A stretch of DNA of 64,000 nt from Dorea sp. 5-2 (GTDB lineage: Bacteria > Bacillota > Clostridia > Lachnospirales > Lachnospiraceae): NCBI RefSeq assembly GCF_000403455.2, contig NZ_KE159748.1:253283-317282 (forward strand), given 5' to 3'. The position numbers were made by a program, and so were the translations under genes. This document shows positions 37,143 to 45,317 of the stretch, in pieces (within the stretch, counting starts at the first letter, position 1; the number at the start of each line of letters is the position of its first letter). The notes under the pieces were generated by a model, which was not told the DNA's origin, ran no database searches, and was given only the letters and a program-made list of their open reading frames with translations.

Positions 37143-38461
37143 TACTTGAGTCTATATACAAATATAGAGATATGATTTTTACATTTGTTGAAATGTTGTT
37201 CCTTACGTATTTGTTGAAGGGCACAGGACATGATATTAAGGTAAGAGACTATAAAAAAAGGATTTTACAAATATTGTCTATAGCAGTGTTATACTTCTTT
37301 GTCATCATTAGCAGTTATTACCAGTTAAATATGGTTCTAAAAATACTGGGCCAAGTGATTTTGATTACAATTATTTCCGTAATAATATATCGGTATAAAA
37401 TTCTGACAGGATTTGCATATGTTATTATTTATATAATGAGTATGTTGTTTGGCGAGATAATTTCAATGTTTATTTTTCAATTTATTGGAGTTGACGGCAT
37501 AGTGTCAACACAGCAACATAATACTTTTAGTATATTTATGCTGGTTGTATCAAAAATCTTTATTTTATTTTTTATTATTTCCTTCAAAGCGATATTTGAA
37601 AGAAATTTTACAGAATGGAAAGACGGATGGTTGATCTGCATATCAAATTTTTCATATCTCATGGTTTTTATGGGCTTAGAATATACTATGGTAAGACAGA
37701 ATGAAGTCCTTGGCGAAAATTATAACAGTATAATGGTTATAAGTTTTTTGTCATTAGTACTTGTACTGGCTCTAAATAATTTGTTGTGGAAATATTTTGT
37801 TAAAATAAAGAAACAAGAGAAACGAGAGGCATTAAAGCAAGATGAGTTACGTTTGAAAAGCGAATATTATTATGCAAAAGCTAAAAGTGATGAGGAGGTC
37901 AGGGAAATATATCATGATTTAAGAAATCATTTATTGATGATAAAAAGAGAAGAATTCGAAGACCGATTTGTGTTAAAGTTGGAAGAGAAAATTAAGGAGC
38001 ATCAATGTTTTTTATGTACAGGGAATGAATATTTAGATATTCTGCTGAAAGATAAAATGGAAATAGCATTGTCAAAAGAAATTAAAGTTCATGTTGATGT
38101 GGATTTTCGTGAAACTGAGTTTATTGAACCGTTAGATATTAGTTCAATATTTGGCAATATGTTTGACAATGCAATAGAAGCCTGTAACAAGCTTAGTGAC
38201 AGCGAGGAAAAATTTATTGACTTGCATGTGCTTAGGAAAAATAGTATGTATATTATTAAAATGGAAAACACAACGCCAAAGTATGGGAATAATAAAAAAA
38301 CATTTAATACAACTAAAACTAACAAACATTCGCATGGATTTGGTTTAAGGAGTATTCAAAAATCTTTAGAGAAATATGCTGGAACTGTAAGATTAAAATG
38401 CGATGATAATGTTTTTTTGATCATTGCCGCGATACCTAACAATGAAAGGGTGGTAAATTGA
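37139..38461 (+). CDS. AgrC-like GHKL sensor histidine kinase
   Basis: 440 residues. Six or so membrane helices fill the first 220 residues, then a coiled linker, an H-box REIYHDLRNHLLMIKRE (His near residue 259), an N-box NMFDNAIEACNKL and a G-box SHGFGLRSIQKSLEKY. This GHKL type pairs with LytTR regulators and often detects peptides. The ATG overlaps the regulator's stop (ATGA). A tiny cationic peptide gene follows two bases after its stop. Confidence 0.92.
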   Translation: MILESIYKYRDMIFTFVEMLFLTYLLKGTGHDIKVRDYKKRILQILSIAVLYFFVIISSYYQLNMVLKILGQVILITIISVIIYRYKILTGFAYVIIYIMSMLFGEIISMFIFQFIGVDGIVSTQQHNTFSIFMLVVSKIFILFFIISFKAIFERNFTEWKDGWLICISNFSYLMVFMGLEYTMVRQNEVLGENYNSIMVISFLSLVLVLALNNLLWKYFVKIKKQEKREALKQDELRLKSEYYYAKAKSDEEVREIYHDLRNHLLMIKREEFEDRFVLKLEEKIKEHQCFLCTGNEYLDILLKDKMEIALSKEIKVHVDVDFRETEFIEPLDISSIFGNMFDNAIEACNKLSDSEEKFIDLHVLRKNSMYIIKMENTTPKYGNNKKTFNTTKTNKHSHGFGLRSIQKSLEKYAGTVRLKCDDNVFLIIAAIPNNERVVN

Positions 38462-38462
38462 A

Positions 38463-38546
38463 ATGTATAAACAAAAATTAAATTTTTTAGTTATTAAAAT
38501 TGTAAAGAGAGTGTTGTTTTTAATTAATGGAAAAATAAATAGTTAA
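38463..38546 (+). CDS. Possible 27-residue cationic peptide
   Basis: The frame reads MYKQKLNFLVIKIVKRVLFL and then seven more residues (INGKINS). It begins two bases after the kinase stop with AAAGGGTGG at a good distance, and ends one base before the next ATG. It is basic and amphipathic, like the leader helix of AgrD-type pheromone precursors, but it has no cysteine or acidic tail, so it is not a complete AgrD. It could be a degraded precursor, a membrane peptide or chance. Confidence 0.4.
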   Translation: MYKQKLNFLVIKIVKRVLFLINGKINS

Positions 38547-38547
38547 T

Positions 38548-38841
38548 ATGGGAATAAACTATGAAATCCAATATAAGCAGGATGGGGATTTATGTATTGT
38601 AACTACAGAGATCATTTGTAGTCTTATTTATGAATACAGGAAAAATGAACTCTCTGGTGATATAATTGTGTTGGCAGGAATCTTGTTACCTAAAGAATAT
38701 GAATGTTATTTAGTTAGTACAATTAATACTTGTCGATATGAGAAGGCGTTTGTGTCTCCGTATATTAAAAAGGTATTGCCCTCCCGGAGCATGAAGTCAT
38801 CGTCGTACCGGAGAGCGCTGCGCCAAGGCGGGAGGAACTGA
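38548..38841 (+). CDS. Chimeric frame at the right cassette junction
   Basis: 97 codons. The first 80 (GINYEIQYKQDGDLC..., AT-rich) are of unknown origin and belong to the cassette; the last 17 read the duplicated DUF5688 tail in the wrong frame. So this is a gene whose 3' end was lost when the cassette joined the DUF5688 tail. The product is probably not functional. Confidence 0.5.
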   Translation: MGINYEIQYKQDGDLCIVTTEIICSLIYEYRKNELSGDIIVLAGILLPKEYECYLVSTINTCRYEKAFVSPYIKKVLPSRSMKSSSYRRALRQGGRN

Positions 38842-38983
38842 GCCGTCTTGTGACGGAAATCAATACGACACAGGTAGACGCAGAAGAAGTACTGTCAAAT
38901 CACGCTTACTATTATGACAGGAAGAAGAGAAAATTGCTCCTGTAGAAGAGGAAATACAAAAAAATGAAAAAAAGTAGAGGAAA
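38789..38983 (+). repeat. Direct repeat, right copy (DUF5688 tail fragment)
   Basis: The frame encodes HEVIVVPESAAPRREEL, continuing to the same AYYYDRKKRKLLL end and TAG (38945) as the gene at 32288. Most differences from the left copy are silent; the clearest coding change is K to S after REEL. Only about 52 codons remain and there is no start. Confidence 0.92.
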
Positions 38984-39018
38984 TGTGAGAAATGTCGATA
39001 TCATTTCCTTTACTTTTT
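38968..39018 (+). terminator. Terminator behind the DUF5688 tail
   Basis: AAAAAGTAGAGGAAATG pairs with CATTTCCTTTACTTTTT. The left arm also exists at 33186-33200, without the right arm. Confidence 0.88.
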
Positions 39019-39124
39019 CGGATAAATGTGGTAAGATAATTCTTGCAATTTCATATTGTGTATTTGTCAGTATGGCTGTTATGATAGAACAAACCGGACA
39101 AGCCGTCTGACGGATAGAGATCAT

Positions 39125-39196
39125 GCACCCGTAGCTCAGGGGATAGAGCACCGCCCTCCGGAGGCGGGAGCGGCGGTTCGAATCCGCCCGGGTGTG
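39125..39196 (+). tRNA. tRNA-Arg (anticodon CCG)
   Basis: Full cloverleaf: acceptor GCACCCG/CGGGTGT (first pair G-U), D arm GCTC/GAGC, anticodon arm CCGCC/GGCGG with loop CTCCGGA, variable loop GAGC, T arm GGCGG/CCGCC with loop TTCGAAT, discriminator G. The CCA end is not encoded. It reads CGG codons. argS, its own synthetase, lies 1 kb downstream. Confidence 0.95.
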
Positions 39197-39269
39197 TATT
39201 TTTGTGACATTTCGTCCGTACATAGGCAGTTAGTTGTGCCGGATGGAGGTCGCAAAGTCAAAGATCCGC

Positions 39270-39420
39270 TGGCTTGTTGCCTGCGGGAGTCAAAGACCCC
39301 GCTGCAAGTAACGGGGCATCAAATTTGTAGCGTTGCAGAGTAGCGGGGGATTTGACCCTCGCGGCAGTCGCCAAATGTGCATGCAAGCATGCCCGCTTGG
39401 CTCGTTGCTCGCGGGAATAA
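39270..39420 (+). repeat. Dispersed palindromic repeat, copy 3, with a nested hairpin
   Basis: The main copy is 39358-39420 (CTCGCGGCAGTCGCCAAATG to GCTCGCGGGAATAA). Before it, GTCAAAGACCCCGCT (39289) pairs with AGCGGGGGATTTGAC (39355), and before that another right-end-like segment, GGCTTGTTGCCTGCGGGA (39271). So two partial copies seem to flank an inner hairpin. It lies 24 bases before the next gene. Confidence 0.85.
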
Positions 39421-39443
39421 AAAGTGCATATGGAGGTAGCCTT

Positions 39444-40073
39444 ATGGGAAGGAATGAAAAGGACTGCCCGAATGCTCACAGGAGACGCAGAAAAGGTGCG
39501 GTACTTGCTATCGTATTTGTGTCCGTAGTGACGATCGTGGGAGCGGCCGAATCAAACCTTACCGAAGCGAAAGTCCAAAAAGCACAAAAGATGGATTCGG
39601 ATTATGTGGATATGGAGAACAAAGGCTGTGAGACGATGGAACTCAATCCACTCCGAAAGGAAGAATATCCGGAGATTACAGAGGCTGTGAGAGAATATTA
39701 TAAGCAGCAGGAAGAAGAGGCCAGCTTTGTAGATTCTTATGAGGACATCACGGTATATACGAAGCAGGGAATATATAGAGGTACGTATGTGGTATTTGCC
39801 AGATATGACATGAAGATAAAAGAGATCTACACAAAGGTACCGGGACTTGGGACATTATACATCGTCGAGAATGAGGCGGACGGATATCAGGTCAATGCTG
39901 CCGTGGAGGATGAAAAGGTAAAAGATTATATCCAGGTGATCGCGCAGCATAGAGATGTACAGGCCCTTATGGATGAGACGCAGAGTCTGTATCAGGAGGC
40001 TGTAGGGTCAGATGCGCTGCTGAAGGAAGCGTTATCGGATCTGAAGAATGCGTATGAAGGTTCCGGCATGTAG
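39444..40073 (+). CDS. Membrane-anchored protein of unknown function
   Basis: 209 residues. A short basic start with two cysteine/histidine-like residues (NEKDCPNAHRRRRK) precedes one membrane helix (about residues 18-36); the rest is extracellular and acidic, with VREYYKQQEEEASFVDSYEDITVYTKQG, a pattern seen in small Lachnospiraceae surface proteins with NTF2-like folds. I cannot assign a function. ATG at 39444 follows GGAGG by eight bases; the open frame runs back into the repeat. Confidence 0.7.
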   Translation: MGRNEKDCPNAHRRRRKGAVLAIVFVSVVTIVGAAESNLTEAKVQKAQKMDSDYVDMENKGCETMELNPLRKEEYPEITEAVREYYKQQEEEASFVDSYEDITVYTKQGIYRGTYVVFARYDMKIKEIYTKVPGLGTLYIVENEADGYQVNAAVEDEKVKDYIQVIAQHRDVQALMDETQSLYQEAVGSDALLKEALSDLKNAYEGSGM

Positions 40074-40096
40074 TATCCGAAGTGAAAAAGAGTTCA

Positions 40097-40137
40097 AGAA
40101 GTCAGATTCCTGTAGATTACAGAGATCTGGCTTCTTT
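40097..40137 (+). terminator. Terminator before argS
   Basis: AAGAAGTCAGAT pairs with ATCTGGCTTCTTT. No T-box features (for example AGGGTGGNACCGCG) accompany it. Confidence 0.75.
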
Positions 40138-40172
40138 AAGTAAAAGACTACGTTTACAGGAGGAGATAAGGA

Positions 40173-41939
40173 ATGAAGAGAATCATAGATCTGATCACGG
40201 AAGAATTGGCAGAGGCGTTTGAACAGGCTGGATATGACAGGGCTTATGCGAAGGTGACGCTGTCTAACCGCCCGGATCTGTGCGAATACCAGTGTAACGG
40301 CGCTATGGCAGGAGCGAAGGCATATAAGAAGGCTCCGCTCATGATCGCGGAAGATGTGGTGTCAAAGCTTGAAAACAGCCAGTGTTTCGAAGAAGTCAGC
40401 GCGGTGAAGCCTGGCTTTATCAATCTGAAGATCAAGAAGGAATATGTGGCGGAATACCTGAATCAGATGCTTGCGGACGAGAAGATGGGGCTTGAGACGG
40501 CAAAGGAGCCGCAGACGATCGTTGTAGATTACGGCGGGCCGAATGTGGCGAAGCCGCTTCATGTCGGACATCTCAGGTCTGCGATCATCGGGGAAAGCAT
40601 CAAGCGGATCGCAAGGAAGATGGGACACCAGGTATTGGGCGACATCCATCTTGGCGACTGGGGATACCAGATGGGACTGATCATTACGGAACTTCGGATC
40701 CGTAAGCCCGACCTGCCTTACTTTGAAGAGGATCATCAGGGAGAATACCCGGAGGAAGCTCCGTTTACCATAGGAGAATTAGAAGAGATCTACCCGACGG
40801 CGAGCAGCAAGGCGAAAGAAGATGAAGAATACCGGAAGGAAGCCTTGCAGGCGACATATCTGCTCCAGAACGGACATAAGGGATACCGGGCTGTCTGGAA
40901 TCATATCATGAATGTATCGGTGGCTGATCTTAAGAAGAATTATGAGAGGCTGAATGTACACTTCGACCTCTGGAAGGGAGAAGCCGATGCACAGGCATAT
41001 ATTCCGGATATGATCGAGTGGATGAAGAAGGACGGATATGCCCATATAGATGAAGGCGCGTTGGTGATCGACGTGCAGGAAGAGACGGATACCAAGGATA
41101 TCCCGCCGTGTATGATCCAGAAATCAGACGGCGCTTCCCTCTATGGAACGACGGATCTGGCTACATTGATACAGCGGGAACAGGACTATAAACCGGCGAG
41201 GATCATCTATGTCGCGGATAAGCGGCAAGATCTGCATTTCCTTCAGGTGTTCCGTGCGGCGAAGAAGACCGGGATCGTTCCGGCTAAGACGGAACTTAAG
41301 TTCCTGGGATTCGGCACGATGAACGGCAAGGACGGCAAGCCCTTTAAGACAAGGGAAGGCGGCGTGATGCGCTTAGAGAACCTGATCGGAGAGATCGAGG
41401 AAGAGATGTACGAGAAGATTGCAGAAAATCGTACGGTTGCCGAGGAAGAGGCGAAGGAGACGGCGAAGATCGTGGGCATGTCTGCGATCAAGTACGGAGA
41501 CCTGTCCAATCAGGCGGCGAAGGATTATGTGTTTGACGTGGACCGCTTTACTTCTTTTGAAGGAAATACAGGGCCGTATATTCTGTATACCATTGTCCGG
41601 ATCAAGTCCATCCTGAATAAATATCAGGCGGGCGGTAAGACGGCAGAGGGAACCAGGATGGATGTCGTTTGTAATGAGAGCGAAAAAGCGTTGATGCTTG
41701 AGGCTGTAAAGTACAATGAAGTGATAGAGACTGCGTTTGAGGAATTAGCGCCGCATAAGATCTGTGCGTTTATCTATGATCTTGCAAATGCCTTTAATCG
41801 TTTCTACCATGAGACGAAGATCCTTGCGGAAGAAGACGAGAGAAAGCAGAAGAGTTATATTGCGCTGCTCGTACTCACGAAGCAGATTCTGGAGAATTGT
41901 ATCAATGTATTGGGGTTTGAGGCTCCGGAGCGGATGTAG
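40173..41939 (+). CDS. argS: Arginyl-tRNA synthetase
   Basis: 588 residues of class I synthetase. The N-terminal Add-1 domain ends near residue 100; VDYGGPNVAKPLHVGHLRSA contains the HIGH motif (HVGH); YGTTDLATLI and YVADKRQDLHF follow; the KMSKS loop is degenerate (GKPFKTREGGV), as usual for many ArgRS enzymes; the C-terminal DALR domain carries the anticodon-binding helices. ATG follows AGGAGGAGATAAGGA. It charges the tRNA-Arg encoded 1 kb upstream among others. Confidence 0.96.
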   Translation: MKRIIDLITEELAEAFEQAGYDRAYAKVTLSNRPDLCEYQCNGAMAGAKAYKKAPLMIAEDVVSKLENSQCFEEVSAVKPGFINLKIKKEYVAEYLNQMLADEKMGLETAKEPQTIVVDYGGPNVAKPLHVGHLRSAIIGESIKRIARKMGHQVLGDIHLGDWGYQMGLIITELRIRKPDLPYFEEDHQGEYPEEAPFTIGELEEIYPTASSKAKEDEEYRKEALQATYLLQNGHKGYRAVWNHIMNVSVADLKKNYERLNVHFDLWKGEADAQAYIPDMIEWMKKDGYAHIDEGALVIDVQEETDTKDIPPCMIQKSDGASLYGTTDLATLIQREQDYKPARIIYVADKRQDLHFLQVFRAAKKTGIVPAKTELKFLGFGTMNGKDGKPFKTREGGVMRLENLIGEIEEEMYEKIAENRTVAEEEAKETAKIVGMSAIKYGDLSNQAAKDYVFDVDRFTSFEGNTGPYILYTIVRIKSILNKYQAGGKTAEGTRMDVVCNESEKALMLEAVKYNEVIETAFEELAPHKICAFIYDLANAFNRFYHETKILAEEDERKQKSYIALLVLTKQILENCINVLGFEAPERM

Positions 41940-41998
41940 AGTAACATAGGAGAAGGGATACAGTCTGCGCGAGGCAGGCTGCGGCATAGGAGAAAAGG

Positions 41999-43159
41999 AT
42001 GACGGAGAAATTATTCTATCAGGATGGTTATGTGAAGGAATTTGATGCCACTGTACTTTCCTGCGAACAGACAGAGAAGGGATATCTTGTCGTATTGGAC
42101 CGCACTGGCTTCTTCCCGGAAGGAGGCGGGCAGTATGCGGATCCGGGCTGGCTTGGCGAGGCAGAAGTACTGGATGTGCAGGAAAAGGAAGGGACGATCT
42201 ATCACGCGGTGACGGCGCCCTTTGAGGCAGGAACATCCGTACACGGAAAAATTGATTGGGATATCCGGTTTGAACGGATGCAGCAGCATACGGGAGAACA
42301 TATCATATCAGGGATCGTCCACGGCAGGTTCGGGTATGAGAATGTCGGATTCCATCTGGCGGACGATTACTGTACTATGGATTTTAACGGACCGATCACG
42401 AAAGAAGAATTAAAAGAGATCGAGCTGGAGGCGAACAAGGCCGTATTCCGGAATCTGGAGATCGGGATTGCTTACCCGTCCAAAGAAGAGCTTAAGACGA
42501 TGGAATATCGGAGCAAGATTGAGATCGAAGGCAAGGTGAGGATCGTCACGGTACCAGGATACGATGTATGCGCCTGTTGCGCCCCGCACCTTAGATCAAC
42601 CGGAGAGATCGGATTGATCAAGCTGGTGAATATGGCAAACTATAAAGGCGGAGAACGCATTACGATGCTCTGCGGGTTCAGGGCGTTGGCGGATTATGAG
42701 ATCAAGGAGAAGAATACCAAGGCGATCTCCGCACTGTTAAGCGCCAAGGAATATGAGGTGGCGGATGCGGTTGCGCATTTGAAAGATGAATTGGGAGCCA
42801 TGAAAGGGAAGACGGTATCCCTGCAGCAGAAGCTGTTGGCATACCGGGCGGAAGAGATTCCGGTGGATAAAGATATGACGGTGATATTTGACGCGGATCT
42901 GGAAGGCAATGCACCGAGAGAATTGATGAACCGGATGCTTGAGAAGGGCGCAAAAGCCTGCGCGGTGTTTGCAGGGACGGAAGAGGCGGGATATCGGTAC
43001 GTCATCGGCAGTAAATCGGAAGACGTACGTCCGCTGTGTAAGAAGATAAATGAAGCCTTCCAGGGCAGAGGCGGCGGAAAAGCCGAGATGGTGCAGGGGT
43101 CTCTTCATGGAGCGGAAGAAAAGATTCGCGCCGAGATTGCGGATGTATTTTGCATTTAA
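41999..43159 (+). CDS. AlaX-type alanyl-tRNA editing protein
   Basis: 386 residues resembling the editing half of AlaRS. Zinc ligands: HTGEH near residue 98 and CACCAPH near residue 197; GFFPEGGGQYAD is the conserved entry motif; the C-terminal 100 residues are a DHHA1 domain with GRGGGKAEMVQGS. The family removes serine or glycine mischarged on tRNA-Ala in trans. It lies 60 bases after argS and may share its transcript. Confidence 0.92.
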   Translation: MTEKLFYQDGYVKEFDATVLSCEQTEKGYLVVLDRTGFFPEGGGQYADPGWLGEAEVLDVQEKEGTIYHAVTAPFEAGTSVHGKIDWDIRFERMQQHTGEHIISGIVHGRFGYENVGFHLADDYCTMDFNGPITKEELKEIELEANKAVFRNLEIGIAYPSKEELKTMEYRSKIEIEGKVRIVTVPGYDVCACCAPHLRSTGEIGLIKLVNMANYKGGERITMLCGFRALADYEIKEKNTKAISALLSAKEYEVADAVAHLKDELGAMKGKTVSLQQKLLAYRAEEIPVDKDMTVIFDADLEGNAPRELMNRMLEKGAKACAVFAGTEEAGYRYVIGSKSEDVRPLCKKINEAFQGRGGGKAEMVQGSLHGAEEKIRAEIADVFCI

Positions 43160-43257
43160 TGATTTCATCACGAATCTGTCACAATTTAAACACATTTTGA
43201 CAGTAGACTACTAATCAGAAACAGATAATAGATGTGAAGATGAAAGGAGTCATAGTT

Positions 43258-44517
43258 ATGGATCATCAATATACTTATTATACACCGGGACAGGATGGAA
43301 ATCCGCAGAATAACCAGGAGCAAAGGCAGCCGCGTAAGAAAAGAGGAGTACCAAAGTGGATAAAGACGGTGTGCCTGGGACTTATATTCGGAGTCACGGC
43401 GAGCGCGGCATTTCAGACCAGTAATATTATAGCGGGAAGATTCTTAGGAACCAGAGATGAGAAGAAGGAAACCGGGAAAACAGAAGCTGTGGGGAATGCG
43501 AAGCTTACGACCTCGTCTGACAGTTCGGTGAAGTCAGATGTGGCAGATATCGCGGGCAATGCCATGCCGTCCGTAGTTTCGATCACAAATATGAGCGTCC
43601 AGCAGGTGCAGAGCTTCTTCGGCGGAGTTCAGGAAAGAGAGAGCCAGAGCGCCGGATCAGGGATCATCATAGGACAGAACGATACGGAGCTTCTGATCGT
43701 GACGAATAATCATGTAGTGGAAGGCAGCGATACGCTTACGGTATCCTTTATTGATGAAGAGTGCCTGGAAGCGAATGTAAAGGGTACGGACGCAGGCAAG
43801 GATCTTGCTGTCCTTGCAGTTGGGCTTGATAAGATCAAGGACAGCACGATGGAGAAGATCGCTGTGGCAACATTAGGCGATTCCGAGCAGATACAGGTAG
43901 GCGAAGAAGCGATCGCGATCGGGAATGCTCTCGGATATGGGCAGTCTGTTACCAGGGGAATTATCTCGGCTACCGGAAGAAGCATTGATGGGATCGACAG
44001 CAGCCTGATCCAGACAGACGCTGCGATCAATCCGGGTAACAGCGGCGGAGCGCTTCTGAATGCCAAGGGAGAGGTCATAGGGATCAATACTGCAAAAGCG
44101 GCAATGAACGCGGTAGAAGGTATGGGATATGCGATCCCGGTTTCGGAGGCGAGAGAGACGATCGAGACGCTGATGAACCGTGAGACGAGGACAAAGGTCG
44201 CGGAGGAAGAGAGAGGCTACATTGGTATCCGCGGAGAGGATGTATCACAGGACATCTCTCAGATGTATAATATGCCGACTGGCGTATATATTGCAGAGAG
44301 TATCAAAGGCGGCGGAGCTGCCCGTGCAGGAATTGCAAAGGGTTCCGTGATCACGGCGATAAACGGGACTGGTGTTACCGGAATGGAGTCGCTCCAGGAA
44401 CAGCTCCAGTATTACAAAGCCGGCGAGACGGTGACACTGACCATACAGGTGCCGGGCAATGACGGTGAATATAAGAGCCAGGATGTAGAAGTAGTCCTGG
44501 GAAGCAGTTCAAATTAA
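43258..44517 (+). CDS. HtrA/DegP-type membrane serine protease
   Basis: 419 residues. Cytoplasmic Pro/Gln-rich start, a single membrane helix (about residues 38-58), a trypsin-like domain with the triad in NNHVVEG (His), KDLAVLAV (Asp) and NPGNSGGALL (Ser), and a C-terminal PDZ domain (GGGAARAGIAKGSVI). It degrades or refolds damaged exported proteins. ATG at 43258 has AAAGGAG eight bases upstream. Confidence 0.95.
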   Translation: MDHQYTYYTPGQDGNPQNNQEQRQPRKKRGVPKWIKTVCLGLIFGVTASAAFQTSNIIAGRFLGTRDEKKETGKTEAVGNAKLTTSSDSSVKSDVADIAGNAMPSVVSITNMSVQQVQSFFGGVQERESQSAGSGIIIGQNDTELLIVTNNHVVEGSDTLTVSFIDEECLEANVKGTDAGKDLAVLAVGLDKIKDSTMEKIAVATLGDSEQIQVGEEAIAIGNALGYGQSVTRGIISATGRSIDGIDSSLIQTDAAINPGNSGGALLNAKGEVIGINTAKAAMNAVEGMGYAIPVSEARETIETLMNRETRTKVAEEERGYIGIRGEDVSQDISQMYNMPTGVYIAESIKGGGAARAGIAKGSVITAINGTGVTGMESLQEQLQYYKAGETVTLTIQVPGNDGEYKSQDVEVVLGSSSN

Positions 44518-44530
44518 AACGGATGTGGAT

Positions 44531-44571
44531 AAGGGATATTGTTTGCCTTGCAGAGGTGAACAATATCCCTT
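44531..44571 (+). terminator. Hairpin after htrA
   Basis: AAGGGATATTGTT and AACAATATCCCTT pair perfectly; no strong T-run follows, so efficiency is uncertain. Confidence 0.65.
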
Positions 44572-44654
44572 AATGACGGAATTTGGCAAAGTGATCGGCG
44601 TGAATGTGAAAAGGAACATGAGGGCGGCTTAAGAATAACTTATAAAAATAATTT

Positions 44655-44683
44655 TTGCTATTTTGCGGTGAATGTAGTATAAT
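44655..44683 (+). promoter_or_regulatory. Promoter of the zinc-ribbon gene
   Basis: TTGCTA (44655-44660), 17 bases, TATAAT (44678-44683). Confidence 0.65.
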
Positions 44684-44759
44684 GACCCTATACGTGGAAT
44701 TGCGATAGTAGTGAATCATAACCGCGATCATATTACAGTAAGAGGAGGAACATATTCTT

Positions 44760-45200
44760 ATGAAATGTCCAATATGCGGTCAGGAATTAAAACCCGGCAA
44801 GAAAGATCCTAATTATCTCTTGTGCTATAATTGTAAAAAGAAGTTCAAAGTTCCCCAGAAGAAGATAGCAAGAAGAGAAGAAGACGATGACGAAGAACAG
44901 GAAGAGCAGAAATATTCCAATATACCACCGAAAAATGTCCGTAAGAAGCGAGAGGCAGAGATGCGTAAGGCATATGATGAGATGCTCGCGGTAGGCGACG
45001 GAAAGAAGAAAAAGACGAAGACAAAGACAAAGACAAAACGCAGAGAAGAGATTGAAGATGATTACGATGACGATTATGATGATGACTATGACGACGATTA
45101 TGGTTATGATGATGAGAAGATGTCGAAGCTGCCGCTCATTATCCTTGGTATTGCCATTGTGATCGTAGCAGCGCTGATCATATTCGTATTGTTGAAATAA
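44760..45200 (+). CDS. Zinc-ribbon membrane protein with Asp/Tyr repeats
   Basis: 146 residues. MKCPICGQELK and LCYNCKKKFKV form a zinc ribbon (two CxxC pairs). A charged middle holds KTKTKTKTK followed by a DDDYDDDY-type tandem tract of about 20 residues, and the end is a membrane helix (LIILGIAIVIVAALIIFVLL) with one lysine outside. Tail-anchored orientation with the ribbon in the cytosol is likely. Function unknown. The Asp/Tyr tract is coded by a GATGACTAT-like repeat at about 45056-45115. Confidence 0.8.
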   Translation: MKCPICGQELKPGKKDPNYLLCYNCKKKFKVPQKKIARREEDDDEEQEEQKYSNIPPKNVRKKREAEMRKAYDEMLAVGDGKKKKTKTKTKTKRREEIEDDYDDDYDDDYDDDYGYDDEKMSKLPLIILGIAIVIVAALIIFVLLK

Positions 45201-45261
45201 TATATGCTGCGGTGAAATCTTAACTTGTGATTTCTGTTTTTAGCAGATATGAATGAGTTGC

Positions 45262-45308
45262 GGGACTATCAGGAAATAAGGATGATCATTTCCTGATAGT
45301 CCTCTTTT
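45262..45308. terminator. Bidirectional terminator
   Basis: GGACTATCAGGAAAT pairs perfectly with ATTTCCTGATAGTCC, followed by TCTTTT. It separates the zinc-ribbon gene from the convergent cotJC fragment. Confidence 0.88.
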
Positions 45309-45317
45309 GTTATCTTA

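Noticed and set aside
38463..38546. Complete AgrD pheromone precursor
   Set aside because: The small frame has no cysteine/serine ring motif and no acidic C-terminal recognition tail, and no AgrB gene is nearby.
39125..39196. tRNA-Arg as integration site of the ABC cassette
   Set aside because: The duplicated sequence is the DUF5688 tail, not the tRNA 3' end, and no integrase gene is present between the repeats.
40074..40172. T-box riboswitch before argS
   Set aside because: No AGGGTGGNACCGCG-like T-box sequence or specifier loop; only an ordinary terminator hairpin is present.
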